From contig NC_135211.1 of NCBI RefSeq assembly GCF_052324685.1, positions 32,501-96,500 of the forward strand: a stretch of 64,000 nt of DNA. Reading direction: 5' to 3'. Under the pieces are notes generated by a model that was not told where the DNA came from, made no database searches, and worked only from the letters and a program-made list of their open reading frames with translations. Source of the DNA: Brachyhypopomus gauderio (lineage: Eukaryota; Chordata; Actinopteri; Gymnotiformes; Hypopomidae). How positions within the stretch are numbered: the stretch's first letter is position 1; each line of letters opens with the position of its first letter. Both the position numbers and the translations under genes were made by a program. Of the stretch, positions 19,752 through 32,424 are shown piece by piece.

Positions 19752-19840
19752 AGAGGCTGATTTGTTTGAGTGAAATGTTGAAATTTAGTTAATCTGTTTG
19801 CACAAAATACGTCTAAAAAAGAAGAGAAAGGAACATACAT

Positions 19841-19867
19841 CGTCCCTGGGTGGGCTCGAACCACCAT

Positions 19868-19908
<41 letters not shown>

Positions 19909-19914
19909 AGAGAC
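19841..19914 (-). tRNA. tRNA-Asn-GTT: tRNA-Asn(GTT), copy 12
   Basis: Main form with all stems paired (G49-C65, A21, G41, C72). It is the first such Asn gene in the window; none occurs left of the transposon. Confidence 0.98.
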
Positions 19915-21068
19915 CAGATGCTGCTGTGCTTACATAGTTCTTCCTCAAAAGAAAAACCCAACAAGCACATTCCTCCTGTTTGCTGGCTTTTGATGAAATG
20001 AGCCAATGCATAAAGGATGCAACATCAATGTCACTCACACTTTTCTGCTAGCTTGTCTAAAATTCGCCCTTCCTTCAATTTCTCACTTGTCAAGACCTCC
20101 AGGTCTTCAAACAAAAGGTCAGTTTGTAGACCCTTTTCCTGTCAAAGTTTTGATCCTTTTGTCCACCAGTCATCGGAATGTGTATGATTTTCACCAGTTT
20201 ACACAGTGTAGCTCCCTTGCCTTCAGTTGCAGGGTTATGTCGTCTTAGATAAGACGCTTTTGAAATTATTTGTGAAAATGCACCCAAAACCTATTCAAAA
20301 CAGATTTGATGGAAGCACTGCAGGAGCTGCTCCAAGACGCATTTTGTCCAGGAAATGTGCTATCATGAATGCATCCATATCACCAACACACATTTACAAA
20401 CCAAACCATAGGCAATAAAATACATGAGTAAACTGATTTGTGGACCTTTGTGGCACTTGGTACTGCTGAGATCAGGATCATTACAGAGTTCAGCAATTAT
20501 TTTCCCAACTAGGTCATTGATACATTGGAATCCCCAATGTTTTCTGGAACAGAATAGGCTATGCCTTTCGGATGAGAATAAAAAAAGACTTCAAGAACCA
20601 AAAAAGAAGTTAAGCTGCCTTCAGCTGATGTACTCAGACTAAAGGGAAACACTTTAAATCCCAAGGTGAAATGCACATGCTCAAAATTTTATCAGGACAG
20701 AGTACATGTTTTACTTTGATATTAAGAGTGATCAATGGATTGTCTTCCAGTAAATTAATGTTTTCTTCCGCTACAAAACGTTTTTTCAACAACTATAAAG
20801 AGGCTATGCAACGAAACTGAGCTGGGATGTCAAGTGCCTTTAATGGTACCTTTTTGACCCCACTTCAAATGCTGCTGTTACCTGACCAGTTCGATTGTTA
20901 GTTTGCCAGATTCTCAATCTCTGGGATGTGAGATCATGCACCAGGTTTAGTGAATGTTTAAGGGTGAAGGTCTTTAATTTCTGCACAAATTCCACAAACA
21001 TAGCTCAGGTCCTGCTCAACATGTCAACATGTGGCGACAGCAAGTGCCTTTGGGGTCCTACAAAAATC

Positions 21069-21141
21069 GCCCGGCTAGCTCAGTCGGTAGAGCATGAGAC
21101 TCTTAATCTCAGGGTCGTGAGTTCGAGCCCCATGTTGGGCG
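21069..21141 (+). tRNA. tRNA-Lys-CTT: tRNA-Lys(CTT), copy 13, A52/U65 variant
   Basis: A52-C62 mismatch and G49-U65, here next to a normal Asn gene rather than the U21 form. Confidence 0.9.
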
Positions 21142-21230
21142 AGAGGCTGATTTGTTTGAGTGAAATGTTGAAATTTAGTTAATCTGTTTGCACAAAATAC
21201 GTCTAAAAAAGAAGAGAAAGGAACATACAT

Positions 21231-21257
21231 CGTCCCTGGGTGGGCTCGAACCACCAT

Positions 21258-21298
<41 letters not shown>

Positions 21299-21304
21299 AG
21301 AGAC
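21231..21304 (-). tRNA. tRNA-Asn-GTT: tRNA-Asn(GTT), copy 13
   Basis: Main form. Its promoter-side flank has the type B TTCCTATAAAG, so this monomer combines a type B flank with a normal A21. Confidence 0.98.
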
Positions 21305-22458
21305 CAGATGCTGCTGTGCTTACATAGTTCTTCCTATAAAGAAAAACCCAACAAGCACATTCCTCCTGTTTGCTGGCTTTTGATGAAATGAGCCAATGCA
21401 TAAAGGATGCAACATCAATGTCACTCACAATTTTCTGCTAGCTTGTCTAAAATTCGCCCTTCCTTCAATTTCTCACTTGTCAAGACCTGCAGGTCTTCAA
21501 ACAAAAGGTCAGTTTGTAGACCCTTTTCCTGTCAAAGTTTTGATCCTTTTGTCCACCAGTCATCGGAATGTGTATGATTTTCACCAGTTTACACAGTGTA
21601 GCTCCCTTGCTTTCAGTTGCAGGGTTATGTCCTCTTAGATAAGACGCTTTTGAAATTATTTGTGAAAATGCACCCAAAACCTATTCAAAACAGATTTGAT
21701 GGAAGCACTGCAGGAGCTGCTCCAAGACGCATTTTGTCCAGAAAATGTGCTATCATGAATGCATCCATATCACCAACACACATTTACAAACCAAACCATA
21801 GGCAATAAAATACATGAGTAAACTGATTTGTGGACCTTTGTGGCACTTGGTACTGCTGAGATCAGGATCATAACAGAGTTCAGCAATTATTTTCCCAACT
21901 AGGTCATTGATACATTGGAATCCCCAATGTTTTCTGGAACAGAATAGGCTATGCCTTTCGGATGAGAATAAAAAAAGACTTCAAGAACCAAAAAAGAAGT
22001 TAAGCTGCCTTCAGCTGATGTACTCAGACTAAAGGGAAACACTTTAAATCCCAAGGTGAAATGCACATGCTCAAAATTTTATCAGGACAGAGTACATGTT
22101 TTACTTTGATATTAAGAGCGATCACTAGATTGTCTTCCAGTAAATTAATGTTTTCTTCCGCTACAAAACGTTTTTTCAACAACTATAAAGAGGCTATGCA
22201 ACGAAACTGAGCTGAGATGTCAAGTGCCTTTAATGGTACATTTTTGACCCCACTTCAAATGCTGCTGTTACCTGACCAGTTCCATTGTTAGTTTGCCAGA
22301 TTCTCAATCTCTGGGATGTGAGATCATGCACCAGGTTTAGTGAATGTTTAAGGGTGAAGGTCTTTAGTTTCTGCACAAATTCCACAAACATAGCTCAGGT
22401 CCTGCTCAACATGTCAACATGTGGCGACAGCAAGTGCCTTTGGGGTCCTACAAAAATC

Positions 22459-22531
22459 GCCCGGCTAGCTCAGTCGGTAGAGCATGAGACTCTTAATCTC
22501 AGGGTCGTGGGTTCGAGCCCCACGTTGGGCG
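22459..22531 (+). tRNA. tRNA-Lys-CTT: tRNA-Lys(CTT), copy 14
   Basis: Main form. The upstream spacer has TTCCATTG instead of TTCGATTG. Confidence 0.98.
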
Positions 22532-22620
22532 AGAGGCTGATTTGTTTGAGTGAAATGTTGAAATTTAGTTAATCTGTTTGCACAAAATACGTCTAAAAAA
22601 GAAGAGAAAGGAACATACAT

Positions 22621-22647
22621 CGTCCCTGGGTGGGCTCGAACCACCAT

Positions 22648-22688
<41 letters not shown>

Positions 22689-22694
22689 AGAGAC
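22621..22694 (-). tRNA. tRNA-Asn-GTT: tRNA-Asn(GTT), copy 14
   Basis: Main form. The following spacer has the CGTCTTAGATAAGACG inverted repeat. Confidence 0.98.
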
Positions 22695-23848
22695 CAGATG
22701 CTGCTGTGCTTACATAGTTCTTCCTCAAAAGAAAAACCCAACAAGCACATTCCTCCTGTTTGCTGGCTTTTGATGAAATGAGCCAATGCATAAAGGATGC
22801 AACATCAATGTCACTCACACTTTTCTGCTAGCTTGTCTAAAATTCGCCCTTCCTTCAATTTCTCACTTGTCAAGACCTCCAGGTCTTCAAACAAAAGGTC
22901 AGTTTGTAGACCCTTTTCCTGTCAAAGTTTTGATCCTTTTGTCCACCAGTCATCGGAATGTGTATGATTTTCACCAGTTTACACAGTGTAGCTCCCTTGC
23001 CTTCAGTTGCAGGGTTATGTCGTCTTAGATAAGACGCTTTTGAAATTATTTGTGAAAATGCACCCAAAACCTATTCAAAACAGATTTGATGGAAGCACTG
23101 CAGGAGCTGCTCCAAGACGCATTTTGTCCAGGAAATGTGCTATCATGAATGCATCCATATCACCAACACACATTTACAAACCAAACCATAGGCAATAAAA
23201 TACATGAGTAAACTGATTTGTGGACCTTTGTGGCACTTGGTACTGCTGAGATCAGGATCATTACAGAGTTCAGCAATTATTTTCCCAACTAGGTCATTGA
23301 TACATTGGAATCCCCAATGTTTTCTGGAACAGAATAGGCTATGCCTTTCGGATGAGAATAAAAAAAGACTTCAAGAACCAAAAAAGAAGTTAAGCTGCCT
23401 TCAGCTGATGTACTCAGACTAAAGGGAAACACTTTAAATCCCAAGGTGAAATGCACATGCTCAAAATTTTATCAGGACAGAGTACATGTTTTACTTTGAT
23501 ATTAAGAGTGATCAATGGATTGTCTTCCAGTAAATTAATGTTTTCTTCCGCTACAAAACGTTTTTTCAACAACTATAAAGAGGCTATGCAACGAAACTGA
23601 GCTGGGATGTCAAGTGCCTTTAATGGTACCTTTTTGACCCCACTTCAAATGCTGCTGTTACCTGACCAGTTCGATTGTTAGTTTGCCAGATTCTCAATCT
23701 CTGGGATGTGAGATCATGCACCAGGTTTAGTGAATGTTTAAGGGTGAAGGTCTTTAATTTCTGCACAAATTCCACAAACATAGCTCAGGTCCTGCTCAAC
23801 ATGTCAACATGTGGCGACAGCAAGTGCCTTTGGGGTCCTACAAAAATC

Positions 23849-23921
23849 GCCCGGCTAGCTCAGTCGGTAGAGCATGAGACTCTTAATCTCAGGGTCGTGG
23901 GTTCGAGCCCCACGTTGGGCG
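23849..23921 (+). tRNA. tRNA-Lys-CTT: tRNA-Lys(CTT), copy 15
   Basis: Main form. Confidence 0.98.
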
Positions 23922-24010
23922 AGAGGCTGATTTGTTTGAGTGAAATGTTGAAATTTAGTTAATCTGTTTGCACAAAATACGTCTAAAAAAGAAGAGAAAG
24001 GAACATACAT

Positions 24011-24037
24011 CATCCCTGGGTGGGCTCGAACCACCAT

Positions 24038-24078
<41 letters not shown>

Positions 24079-24084
24079 AGAGAC
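24011..24084 (-). tRNA. tRNA-Asn-GTT: tRNA-Asn(GTT), copy 15, U72 variant
   Basis: C72 to T replaces the terminal G1-C72 pair with G1-U72. This is a CpG transition. Aminoacylation could be affected mildly. Confidence 0.95.
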
Positions 24085-25238
24085 CAGATGCTGCTGTGCT
24101 TACATAGTTCTTCCTCAAAAGAAAAACCCAACAAGCACATTCCTCCTGTTTGCTGGCTTTTGATGAAATGAGCCAATGCATAAAGGATGCAACATCAATG
24201 TCACTCACACTTTTCTGCTAGCTTGTCTAAAATTCGCCCTTCCTTCAATTTCTCACTTGTCAAGACCTCCAGGTCTTCAAACAAAAGGTCAGTTTGTAGA
24301 CCCTTTTCCTGTCAAAGTTTTGATCCTTTTGTCCACCAGTCATCGGAATGTGTATGATTTTCACCAGTTTACACAGTGTAGCTCCCTTGCCTTCAGTTGC
24401 AGGGTTATGTCCTCTTAGATAAGACGCTTTTGAAATTATTTATGAAAATGCACCCAAAACCTATTCAAAACAGATTTGATGGAAGCACTGCAGGAGCTGC
24501 TCCAAGACGCATTTTGTCCAGGAAATGTGCTATCATGAATGCATCCATATCACCAACACACATTTACAAACCAAACCATAGGCAATAAAATACATGAGTA
24601 AACTGATTTGTGGACCTTTGTGGCACTTGGTACTGCTGAGATCAGGATCATTACAGAGTTCAGCAATTATTTTCCCAACTAGGTCATTGATACATTGGAA
24701 TCCCCAATGTTTTCTGGAACAGAATAGGCTATGCCTTTCGGATGAGAATAAAAAAAGACTTCAAGAACCAAAAAAGAAGTTAAGCTGCCTTCAGCTGATG
24801 TACTCAGACTAAAGGGAAACACTTTAAATCCCAAGGTGAAATGCACATGCTCAAAATTTTATCAGGACAGAGTACATGTTTTACTTTGATATTAAGAGTG
24901 ATCAATGGATTGTCTTCCAGTAAATTAATGTTTTCTTCCGCTACAAAACGTTTTTTCAACAACTATAAAGAGGCTATGCAACGAAACTGAGCTGGGATGT
25001 CAAGTGCCTTTAATGGTACCTTTTTGACCCCACTTCAAATGCTGCTGTTACCTGACCAGTTCGATTGTTAGTTTGCCAGATTCTCAATCTCTGGGATGTG
25101 AGATCATGCACCAGGTTTAGTGAATGTTTAAGGGTGAAGGTCTTTAATTTCTGCACAAATTCCACAAACATAGCTCAGGTCCTGCTCAACATGTCAACAT
25201 GTGGCGACAGCAAGTGCCTTTGGGGTCCTACAAAAATC

Positions 25239-25311
25239 GCCCGGCTAGCTCAGTCGGTAGAGCATGAGACTCTTAATCTCAGGGTCGTGAGTTCGAGCCC
25301 CATGTTGGGCG
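25239..25311 (+). tRNA. tRNA-Lys-CTT: tRNA-Lys(CTT), copy 16, A52/U65 variant
   Basis: A52-C62 mismatch and G49-U65. Confidence 0.9.
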
Positions 25312-25400
25312 AGAGGCTGATTTGTTTGAGTGAAATGTTGAAATTTAGTTAATCTGTTTGCACAAAATACGTCTAAAAAAGAAGAGAAAGGAACATACAT

Positions 25401-25474
25401 CGTCCCTGGGTGGGCTCGAACCACCATCCTTTCGGTTAACAGCCGAACGCGCAAACCGATTGCGCCACAGAGAC
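25401..25474 (-). tRNA. tRNA-Asn-GTT: tRNA-Asn(GTT), copy 16, U21 variant
   Basis: A21 to U, but with TTCCTCAAAAG upstream instead of the usual type B TTCCTATAAAG, a recombinant combination. Confidence 0.9.
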
Positions 25475-26628
25475 CAGATGCTGCTGTGCTTACATAGTTC
25501 TTCCTCAAAAGAAAAACCCAACAAGCACATTCCTCCTGTTTGCTGGCTTTTGATGAAATGAGCCAATGCATAAAGGATGCAACATCAATGTCACTCACAA
25601 TTTTCTGCTAGCTTGTCTAAAATTCGCCCTTCCTTCAATTTCTCACTTGTCAAGACCTGCAGGTCTTCAAACAAAAGGTCAGTTTGTAGACCCTTTTCCT
25701 GTCAAAGTTTTGATCCTTTTGTCCACCAGTCATCGGAATGTGTATGATTTTCACCAGTTTACACAGTGTAGCTCCCTTGCTTTCAGTTGCAGGGTTATGT
25801 CCTCTTAGATAAGACGCTTTTGAAATTATTTGTGAAAATGCACCCAAAACCTATTCAAAACAGATTTGATGGAAGCACTGCAGGAGCTGCTCCAAGACGC
25901 ATTTTGTCCAGAAAATGTGCTATCATGAATGCATCCATATCACCAACACACATTTACAAACCAAACCATAGGCAATAAAATACATGAGTAAACTGATTTG
26001 TGGACCTTTGTGGCACTTGGTACTGCTGAGATCAGGATCATAACAGAGTTCAGCAATTATTTTCCCAACTAGGTCATTGATACATTGGAATCCCCAATGT
26101 TTTCTGGAACAGAATAGGCTATGCCTTTCGGATGAGAATAAAAAAAGACTTCAAGAACCAAAAAAGAAGTTAAGCTGCCTTCAGCTGATGTACTCAGACT
26201 AAAGGGAAACACTTTAAATCCCAAGGTGAAATGCACATGCTCAAAATTTTATCAGGACAGAGTACATGTTTTACTTTGATATTAAGAGCGATCACTAGAT
26301 TGTCTTCCAGTAAATTAATGTTTTCTTCCGCTACAAAACGTTTTTTCAACAACTATAAAGAGGCTATGCAACGAAACTGAGCTGAGATGTCAAGTGCCTT
26401 TAATGGTACATTTTTGACCCCACTTCAAATGCTGCTGTTACCTGACCAGTTCCATTGTTAGTTTGCCAGATTCTCAATCTCTGGGATGTGAGATCATGCA
26501 CCAGGTTTAGTGAATGTTTAAGGGTGAAGGTCTTTAGTTTCTGCACAAATTCCACAAACATAGCTCAGGTCCTGCTCAACATGTCAACATGTGGCGACAG
26601 CAAGTGCCTTTGGGGTCCTACAAAAAGC

Positions 26629-26701
26629 GCCCGGCTAGCTCAGTCGGTAGAGCATGAGACTCTTAATCTCAGGGTCGTGGGTTCGAGCCCCACGTTGGGC
26701 G
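26629..26701 (+). tRNA. tRNA-Lys-CTT: tRNA-Lys(CTT), copy 17
   Basis: Main form. The base two before the gene is G (AAAAAGC), a variant shared only with copies 18 and 28. Confidence 0.98.
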
Positions 26702-26790
26702 AGAGGCTGATTTGTTTGAGTGAAATGTTGAAATTTAGTTAATCTGTTTGCACAAAATACGTCTAAAAAAGAAGAGAAAGGAACATACAT

Positions 26791-26817
26791 CGTCCCTGGG
26801 TGGGCTCGAACCACCAT

Positions 26818-26858
<41 letters not shown>

Positions 26859-26864
26859 AGAGAC
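26791..26864 (-). tRNA. tRNA-Asn-GTT: tRNA-Asn(GTT), copy 17
   Basis: Main form. This monomer and the next look like a recent tandem duplicate. Confidence 0.98.
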
Positions 26865-28018
26865 CAGATGCTGCTGTGCTTACATAGTTCTTCCTCAAAA
26901 GAAAAACCCAACAAGCACATTCCTCCTGTTTGCTGGCTTTTGATGAAATGAGCCAATGCATAAAGGATGCAACATCAATGTCACTCACACTTTTCTGCTA
27001 GCTTGTCTAAAATTCGCCCTTCCTTCAGTTTCTCACTTGTCAAGACCTGCAGGTCTTCAAACAAAAGGTCAGTTTGTAGACCCTTTTCCTGTCAAAGTTT
27101 TGATCCTTTTGTCCACCAGTCATCGGAATGTGTATGATTTTCACCAGTTTACACAGTGTAGCTCCCTTGCCTTCAGTTGCAGGGTTATGTCCTCTTAGAT
27201 AAGACGCTTTTGAAATTATTTGTGAAAATGCACCCAAAACCTATTCAAAACAGATTTCATGGAAGCACTGCAGGAGCTGCTCCAAGACGCATTTTGTCCA
27301 GAAAATGTGCTATCATGAATGCATCCATATCACCAACACACATTTACAAACCAAACCATAGGCAATAAAATACATGAGTAAACTGATTTGTGGACCTTTG
27401 TGGCACTTGGTACTGCTGAGATCAGGATCATAACAGAGTTCAGCAATTATTTTCCCAACTAGGTCATTGATACATTGGAATCCCCAATGTTTTCTGGAAC
27501 AGAATAGGCTATGCCTTTCGGATGAGAATAAAAAAAGACTTCAAGAACCAAAAAAGAAGTTAAGCTGCCTTCAGCTGATGTACTCAGACTAAAGGGAAAC
27601 ACTTTAAATCCCAAGGTGAAATGCACATGCTCAAAATTTTATCAGGACAGAGTACATGTTTTACTTTGATATTAAGAGCGATCACTAGATTGTCTTCCAG
27701 TAAATTAATGTTTTCTTCCGCTACAAAACGTTTTTTCAACAACTATAAAGAGGCTATGCAACGAAACTGAGCTGAGATGTCAAGTGCCTTTAATGGTACA
27801 TTTTTGACCCCACTTCAAATGCTGCTGTTACCTGACCAGTTCCATTGTTAGTTTGCCAGATTCTCAATCTCTGGGATGTGAGATCATGCACCAGGTTTAG
27901 TGAATGTTTAAGGGTGAAGGTCTTTAGTTTCTGCACAAATTCCACAAACATAGCTCAGGTCCTGCTCAACATGTCAACATGTGGCGACAGCAAGTGCCTT
28001 TGGGGTCCTACAAAAAGC

Positions 28019-28091
28019 GCCCGGCTAGCTCAGTCGGTAGAGCATGAGACTCTTAATCTCAGGGTCGTGGGTTCGAGCCCCACGTTGGGCG
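28019..28091 (+). tRNA. tRNA-Lys-CTT: tRNA-Lys(CTT), copy 18
   Basis: Main form, with the same AAAAAGC flank as copy 17. Confidence 0.98.
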
Positions 28092-28180
28092 AGAGGCTGA
28101 TTTGTTTGAGTGAAATGTTGAAATTTAGTTAATCTGTTTGCACAAAATACGTCTAAAAAAGAAGAGAAAGGAACATACAT

Positions 28181-28207
28181 CGTCCCTGGGTGGGCTCGAA
28201 CCACCAT

Positions 28208-28248
<41 letters not shown>

Positions 28249-28254
28249 AGAGAC
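28181..28254 (-). tRNA. tRNA-Asn-GTT: tRNA-Asn(GTT), copy 18
   Basis: Main form. The following spacer shares AGATTTCATGG with the preceding monomer and with the one after copy 9. Confidence 0.98.
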
Positions 28255-29408
28255 CAGATGCTGCTGTGCTTACATAGTTCTTCCTCAAAAGAAAAACCCA
28301 ACAAGCACATTCCTCCTGTTTGCTGGCTTTTGATGAAATGAGCCAATGCATAAAGGATGCAACATCAATGTCACTCACACTTTTCTGCTAGCTTGTCTAA
28401 AATTCGCCCTTCCTTCAGTTTCTCACTTGTCAAGACCTGCAGGTCTTCAAACAAAAGGTCAGTTTGTAGACCCTTTTCCTGTCAAAGTTTTGATCCTTTT
28501 GTCCACCAGTCATCGGAATGTGTATGATTTTCACCAGTTTACACAGTGTAGCTCCCTTGCCTTCAGTTGCAGGGTTATGTCCTCTTAGATAAGACGCTTT
28601 TGAAATTATTTGTGAAAATGCACCCAAAACCTATTCAAAACAGATTTCATGGAAGCACTGCAGGAGCTGCTCCAAGACGCATTTTGTCCAGAAAATGTGC
28701 TATCATGAATGCATCCATATCACCAACACACATTTACAAACCAAACCATAGGCAATAAAATACATGAGTAAACTGATTTGTGGACCTTTGTGGCACTTGG
28801 TACTGCTGAGATCAGGATCATTACAGAGTTCAGCAATTATTTTCCCAACTAGGTCATTGATACATTGGAATCCCCAATGTTTTCTGGAACAGAATAGGCT
28901 ATGCCTTTCGGATGAGAATAAAAAAAGACTTCAAGAACCAAAAAAGAAGTTAAGCTGCCTTCAGCTGATGTACTCAGACTAAAGGGAAACACTTTAAATC
29001 CCAAGGTGAAATGCACATGCTCAAAATTTTATCAGGACAGAGTACATGTTTTACTTTGATATTAAGAGCGATCACTAGATTGTCTTCCAGTAAATTAATG
29101 TTTTCTTCCGCTACAAAACGTTTTTTCAACAACTATAAAGAGGCTATGCAACGAAACTGAGCTGAGATGTCAAGTGCCTTTAATGGTACATTTTTGACCC
29201 CACTTCAAATGCTGCTGTTACCTGACCAGTTCGATTGTTAGTTTGCCAGATTCTCAATCTCTGGGATGTGAGATCATGCACCAGGTTTAGTGAATGTTTA
29301 AGGGTGAAGGTCTTTAGTTTCTGCACAAATTCCACAAACATAGCTCAGGTCCTGCTCAACATGTCAACATGTGGCGACAGCAAGTGCCTTTGGGGTCCTA
29401 CAAAAATC

Positions 29409-29481
29409 GCCCGGCTAGCTCAGTCGGTAGAGCATGAGACTCTTAATCTCAGGGTCGTGGGTTCGAGCCCCACGTTGGGCG
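29409..29481 (+). tRNA. tRNA-Lys-CTT: tRNA-Lys(CTT), copy 19
   Basis: Main form, first monomer of the first tetramer repeat. Confidence 0.98.
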
Positions 29482-29570
29482 AGAGGCTGATTTGTTTGAG
29501 TGAAATGTTGAAATTTAGTTAATCTGTTTGCACAAAATACGTCTAAAAAAGAAGAGAAAGGAACATACAT

Positions 29571-29597
29571 CGTCCCTGAGTGGGCTCGAACCACCAT

Positions 29598-29638
<41 letters not shown>

Positions 29639-29644
29639 AGAGAC
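29571..29644 (-). tRNA. tRNA-Asn-GTT: tRNA-Asn(GTT), copy 19, G49-U65 form
   Basis: T-stem wobble form, one of only three right of the transposon (with copies 23 and 27). Confidence 0.98.
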
Positions 29645-30798
29645 CAGATGCTGCTGTGCTTACATAGTTCTTCCTCAAAAGAAAAACCCAACAAGCACAT
29701 TCCTCCTGTTTGCTGGCTTTTGATGAAATGAGCCAATGCATAAAGGATGCAACATCAATGTCACTCACAATTTTCTGCTAGCTTGTCTAAAATTCGCCCT
29801 TCCTTCAATTTCTCACTTGTCAAGACCTGCAGGTCTTCAAACAAAAGGTCAGTTTGTAGACCCTTTTCCTGTCAAAGTTTTGATCCTTTTGTCCACCAGT
29901 CATCGGAATGTGTATGATTTTCACCAGTTTACACAGTGTAGCTCCCTTGCTTTCAGTTGCAGGGTTATGTCCTCTTAGATAAGACGCTTTTGAAATTATT
30001 TGTGAAAATGCACCCAAAACCTATTCAAAACAGATTTGATGGAAGCACTGCAGGAGCTGCTCCAAGACGCATTTTGTCCAGAAAATGTGCTATCATGAAT
30101 GCATCCATATCACCAACACACATTTACAAACCAAACCATAGGCAATAAAATACATGAGTAAACTGATTTGTGGACCTTTGTGGCACTTGGTACTGCTGAG
30201 ATCAGGATCATAACAGAGTTCAGCAATTATTTTCCCAACTAGGTCATTGATACATTGGAATCCCCAATGTTTTCTGGAACAGAATAGGCTATGCCTTTCG
30301 GATGAGAATAAAAAAAGACTTCAAGAACCAAAAAAGAAGTTAAGCTGCCTTCAGCTGATGTACTCAGACTAAAGGGAAACACTTTAAATCCCAAGGTGAA
30401 ATGCACATGCTCAAAATTTTATCAGGACAGAGTACATGTTTTACTTTGATATTAAGAGCGATCACTAGATTGTCTTCCAGTAAATTAATGTTTTCTTCCG
30501 CTACAAAACGTTTTTTCAACAACTATAAAGAGGCTATGCAACGAAACTGAGCTGAGATGTCAAGTGCCTTTAATGGTACCTTTTTGACCCCACTTCAAAT
30601 GCTGCTGTTACCTGACCAGTTCCATTGTTAGTTTGCCAGATTCTCAATCTCTGGGATGTGAGATCATGCACCAGGTTTAGTGAATGTTTAAGGGTGAAGG
30701 TCTTTAGTTTCTGCACAAATTCCACAAACATAGCTCAGGTCCTGCTCAACATGTCAACATGTGGCGACAGCAAGTGCCTTTGGGGTCCTACAAAAATC

Positions 30799-30871
30799 GC
30801 CCGGCTAGCTCAGTCGGTAGAGCATGAGACTCTTAATCTCAGGGTCGTGGGTTCGAGCCCCACGTTGGGCG
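30799..30871 (+). tRNA. tRNA-Lys-CTT: tRNA-Lys(CTT), copy 20
   Basis: Main form, second monomer of the tetramer, with TTCCATTG upstream. Confidence 0.98.
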
Positions 30872-30960
30872 AGAGGCTGATTTGTTTGAGTGAAATGTTG
30901 AAATTTAGTTAATCTGTTTGCACAAAATACGTCTAAAAAAGAAGAGAAAGGAACATACAT

Positions 30961-30987
30961 CGTCCCTGGGTGGGCTCGAACCACCAT

Positions 30988-31028
<41 letters not shown>

Positions 31029-31034
31029 AGAGAC
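30961..31034 (-). tRNA. tRNA-Asn-GTT: tRNA-Asn(GTT), copy 20
   Basis: Main form. Confidence 0.98.
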
Positions 31035-32188
31035 CAGATGCTGCTGTGCTTACATAGTTCTTCCTCAAAAGAAAAACCCAACAAGCACATTCCTCCTGTT
31101 TGCTGGCTTTTGATGAAATGAGCCAATGCATAAAGGATGCAACATCAATGTCACTCACACTTTTCTGCTAGCTTGTCTAAAATTCGCCCTTCCTTCAATT
31201 TCTCACTTGTCAAGACCTCCAGGTCTTCAAACAAAAGGTCAGTTTGTAGACCCTTTTCCTGTCAAAGTTTTGATCCTTTTGTCCACCAGTCATCGGAATG
31301 TGTATGATTTTCACCAGTTTACACAGTGTAGCTCCCTTGCCTTCAGTTGCAGGGTTATGTCGTCTTAGATAAGACGCTTTTGAAATTATTTGTGAAAATG
31401 CACCCAAAACCTATTCAAAACAGATTTGATGGAAGCACTGCAGGAGCTGCTCCAAGACGCATTTTGTCCAGGAAATGTGCTATCATGAATGCATCCATAT
31501 CACCAACACACATTTACAAACCAAACCATAGGCAATAAAATACATGAGTAAACTGATTTGTGGACCTTTGTGGCACTTGGTACTGCTGAGATCAGGATCA
31601 TTACAGAGTTCAGCAATTATTTTCCCAACTAGGTCATTGATACATTGGAATCCCCAATGTTTTCTGGAACAGAATAGGCTATGCCTTTCGGATGAGAATA
31701 AAAAAAGACTTCAAGAACCAAAAAAGAAGTTAAGCTGCCTTCAGCTGATGTACTCAGACTAAAGGGAAACACTTTAAATCCCAAGGTGAAATGCACATGC
31801 TCAAAATTTTATCAGGACAGAGTACATGTTTTACTTTGATATTAAGAGTGATCAATGGATTGTCTTCCAGTAAATTAATGTTTTCTTCCGCTACAAAACG
31901 TTTTTTCAACAACTATAAAGAGGCTATGCAACGAAACTGAGCTGGGATGTCAAGTGCCTTTAATGGTACCTTTTTGACCCCACTTCAAATGCTGCTGTTA
32001 CCTGACCAGTTCGATTGTTAGTTTGCCAGATTCTCAATCTCTGGGATGTGAGATCATGCACCAGGTTTAGTGAATGTTTAAGGGTGAAGGTCTTTAATTT
32101 CTGCACAAATTCCACAAACATAGCTCAGGTCCTGCTCAACATGTCAACATGTGGCGACAGCAAGTGCCTTTGGGGTCCTACAAAAATC

Positions 32189-32261
32189 GCCCGGCTAGCT
32201 CAGTCGGTAGAGCATGAGACTCTTAATCTCAGGGTCGTGGGTTCGAGCCCCACGTTGGGCG
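32189..32261 (+). tRNA. tRNA-Lys-CTT: tRNA-Lys(CTT), copy 21
   Basis: Main form, third monomer of the tetramer. Confidence 0.98.
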
Positions 32262-32350
32262 AGAGGCTGATTTGTTTGAGTGAAATGTTGAAATTTAGTT
32301 AATCTGTTTGCACAAAATACGTCTAAAAAAGAAGAGAAAGGAACATACAT

Positions 32351-32377
32351 CATCCCTGGGTGGGCTCGAACCACCAT

Positions 32378-32418
<41 letters not shown>

Positions 32419-32424
32419 AGAGAC
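32351..32424 (-). tRNA. tRNA-Asn-GTT: tRNA-Asn(GTT), copy 21, U72 variant
   Basis: G1-U72 at the end of the acceptor stem. Confidence 0.95.
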
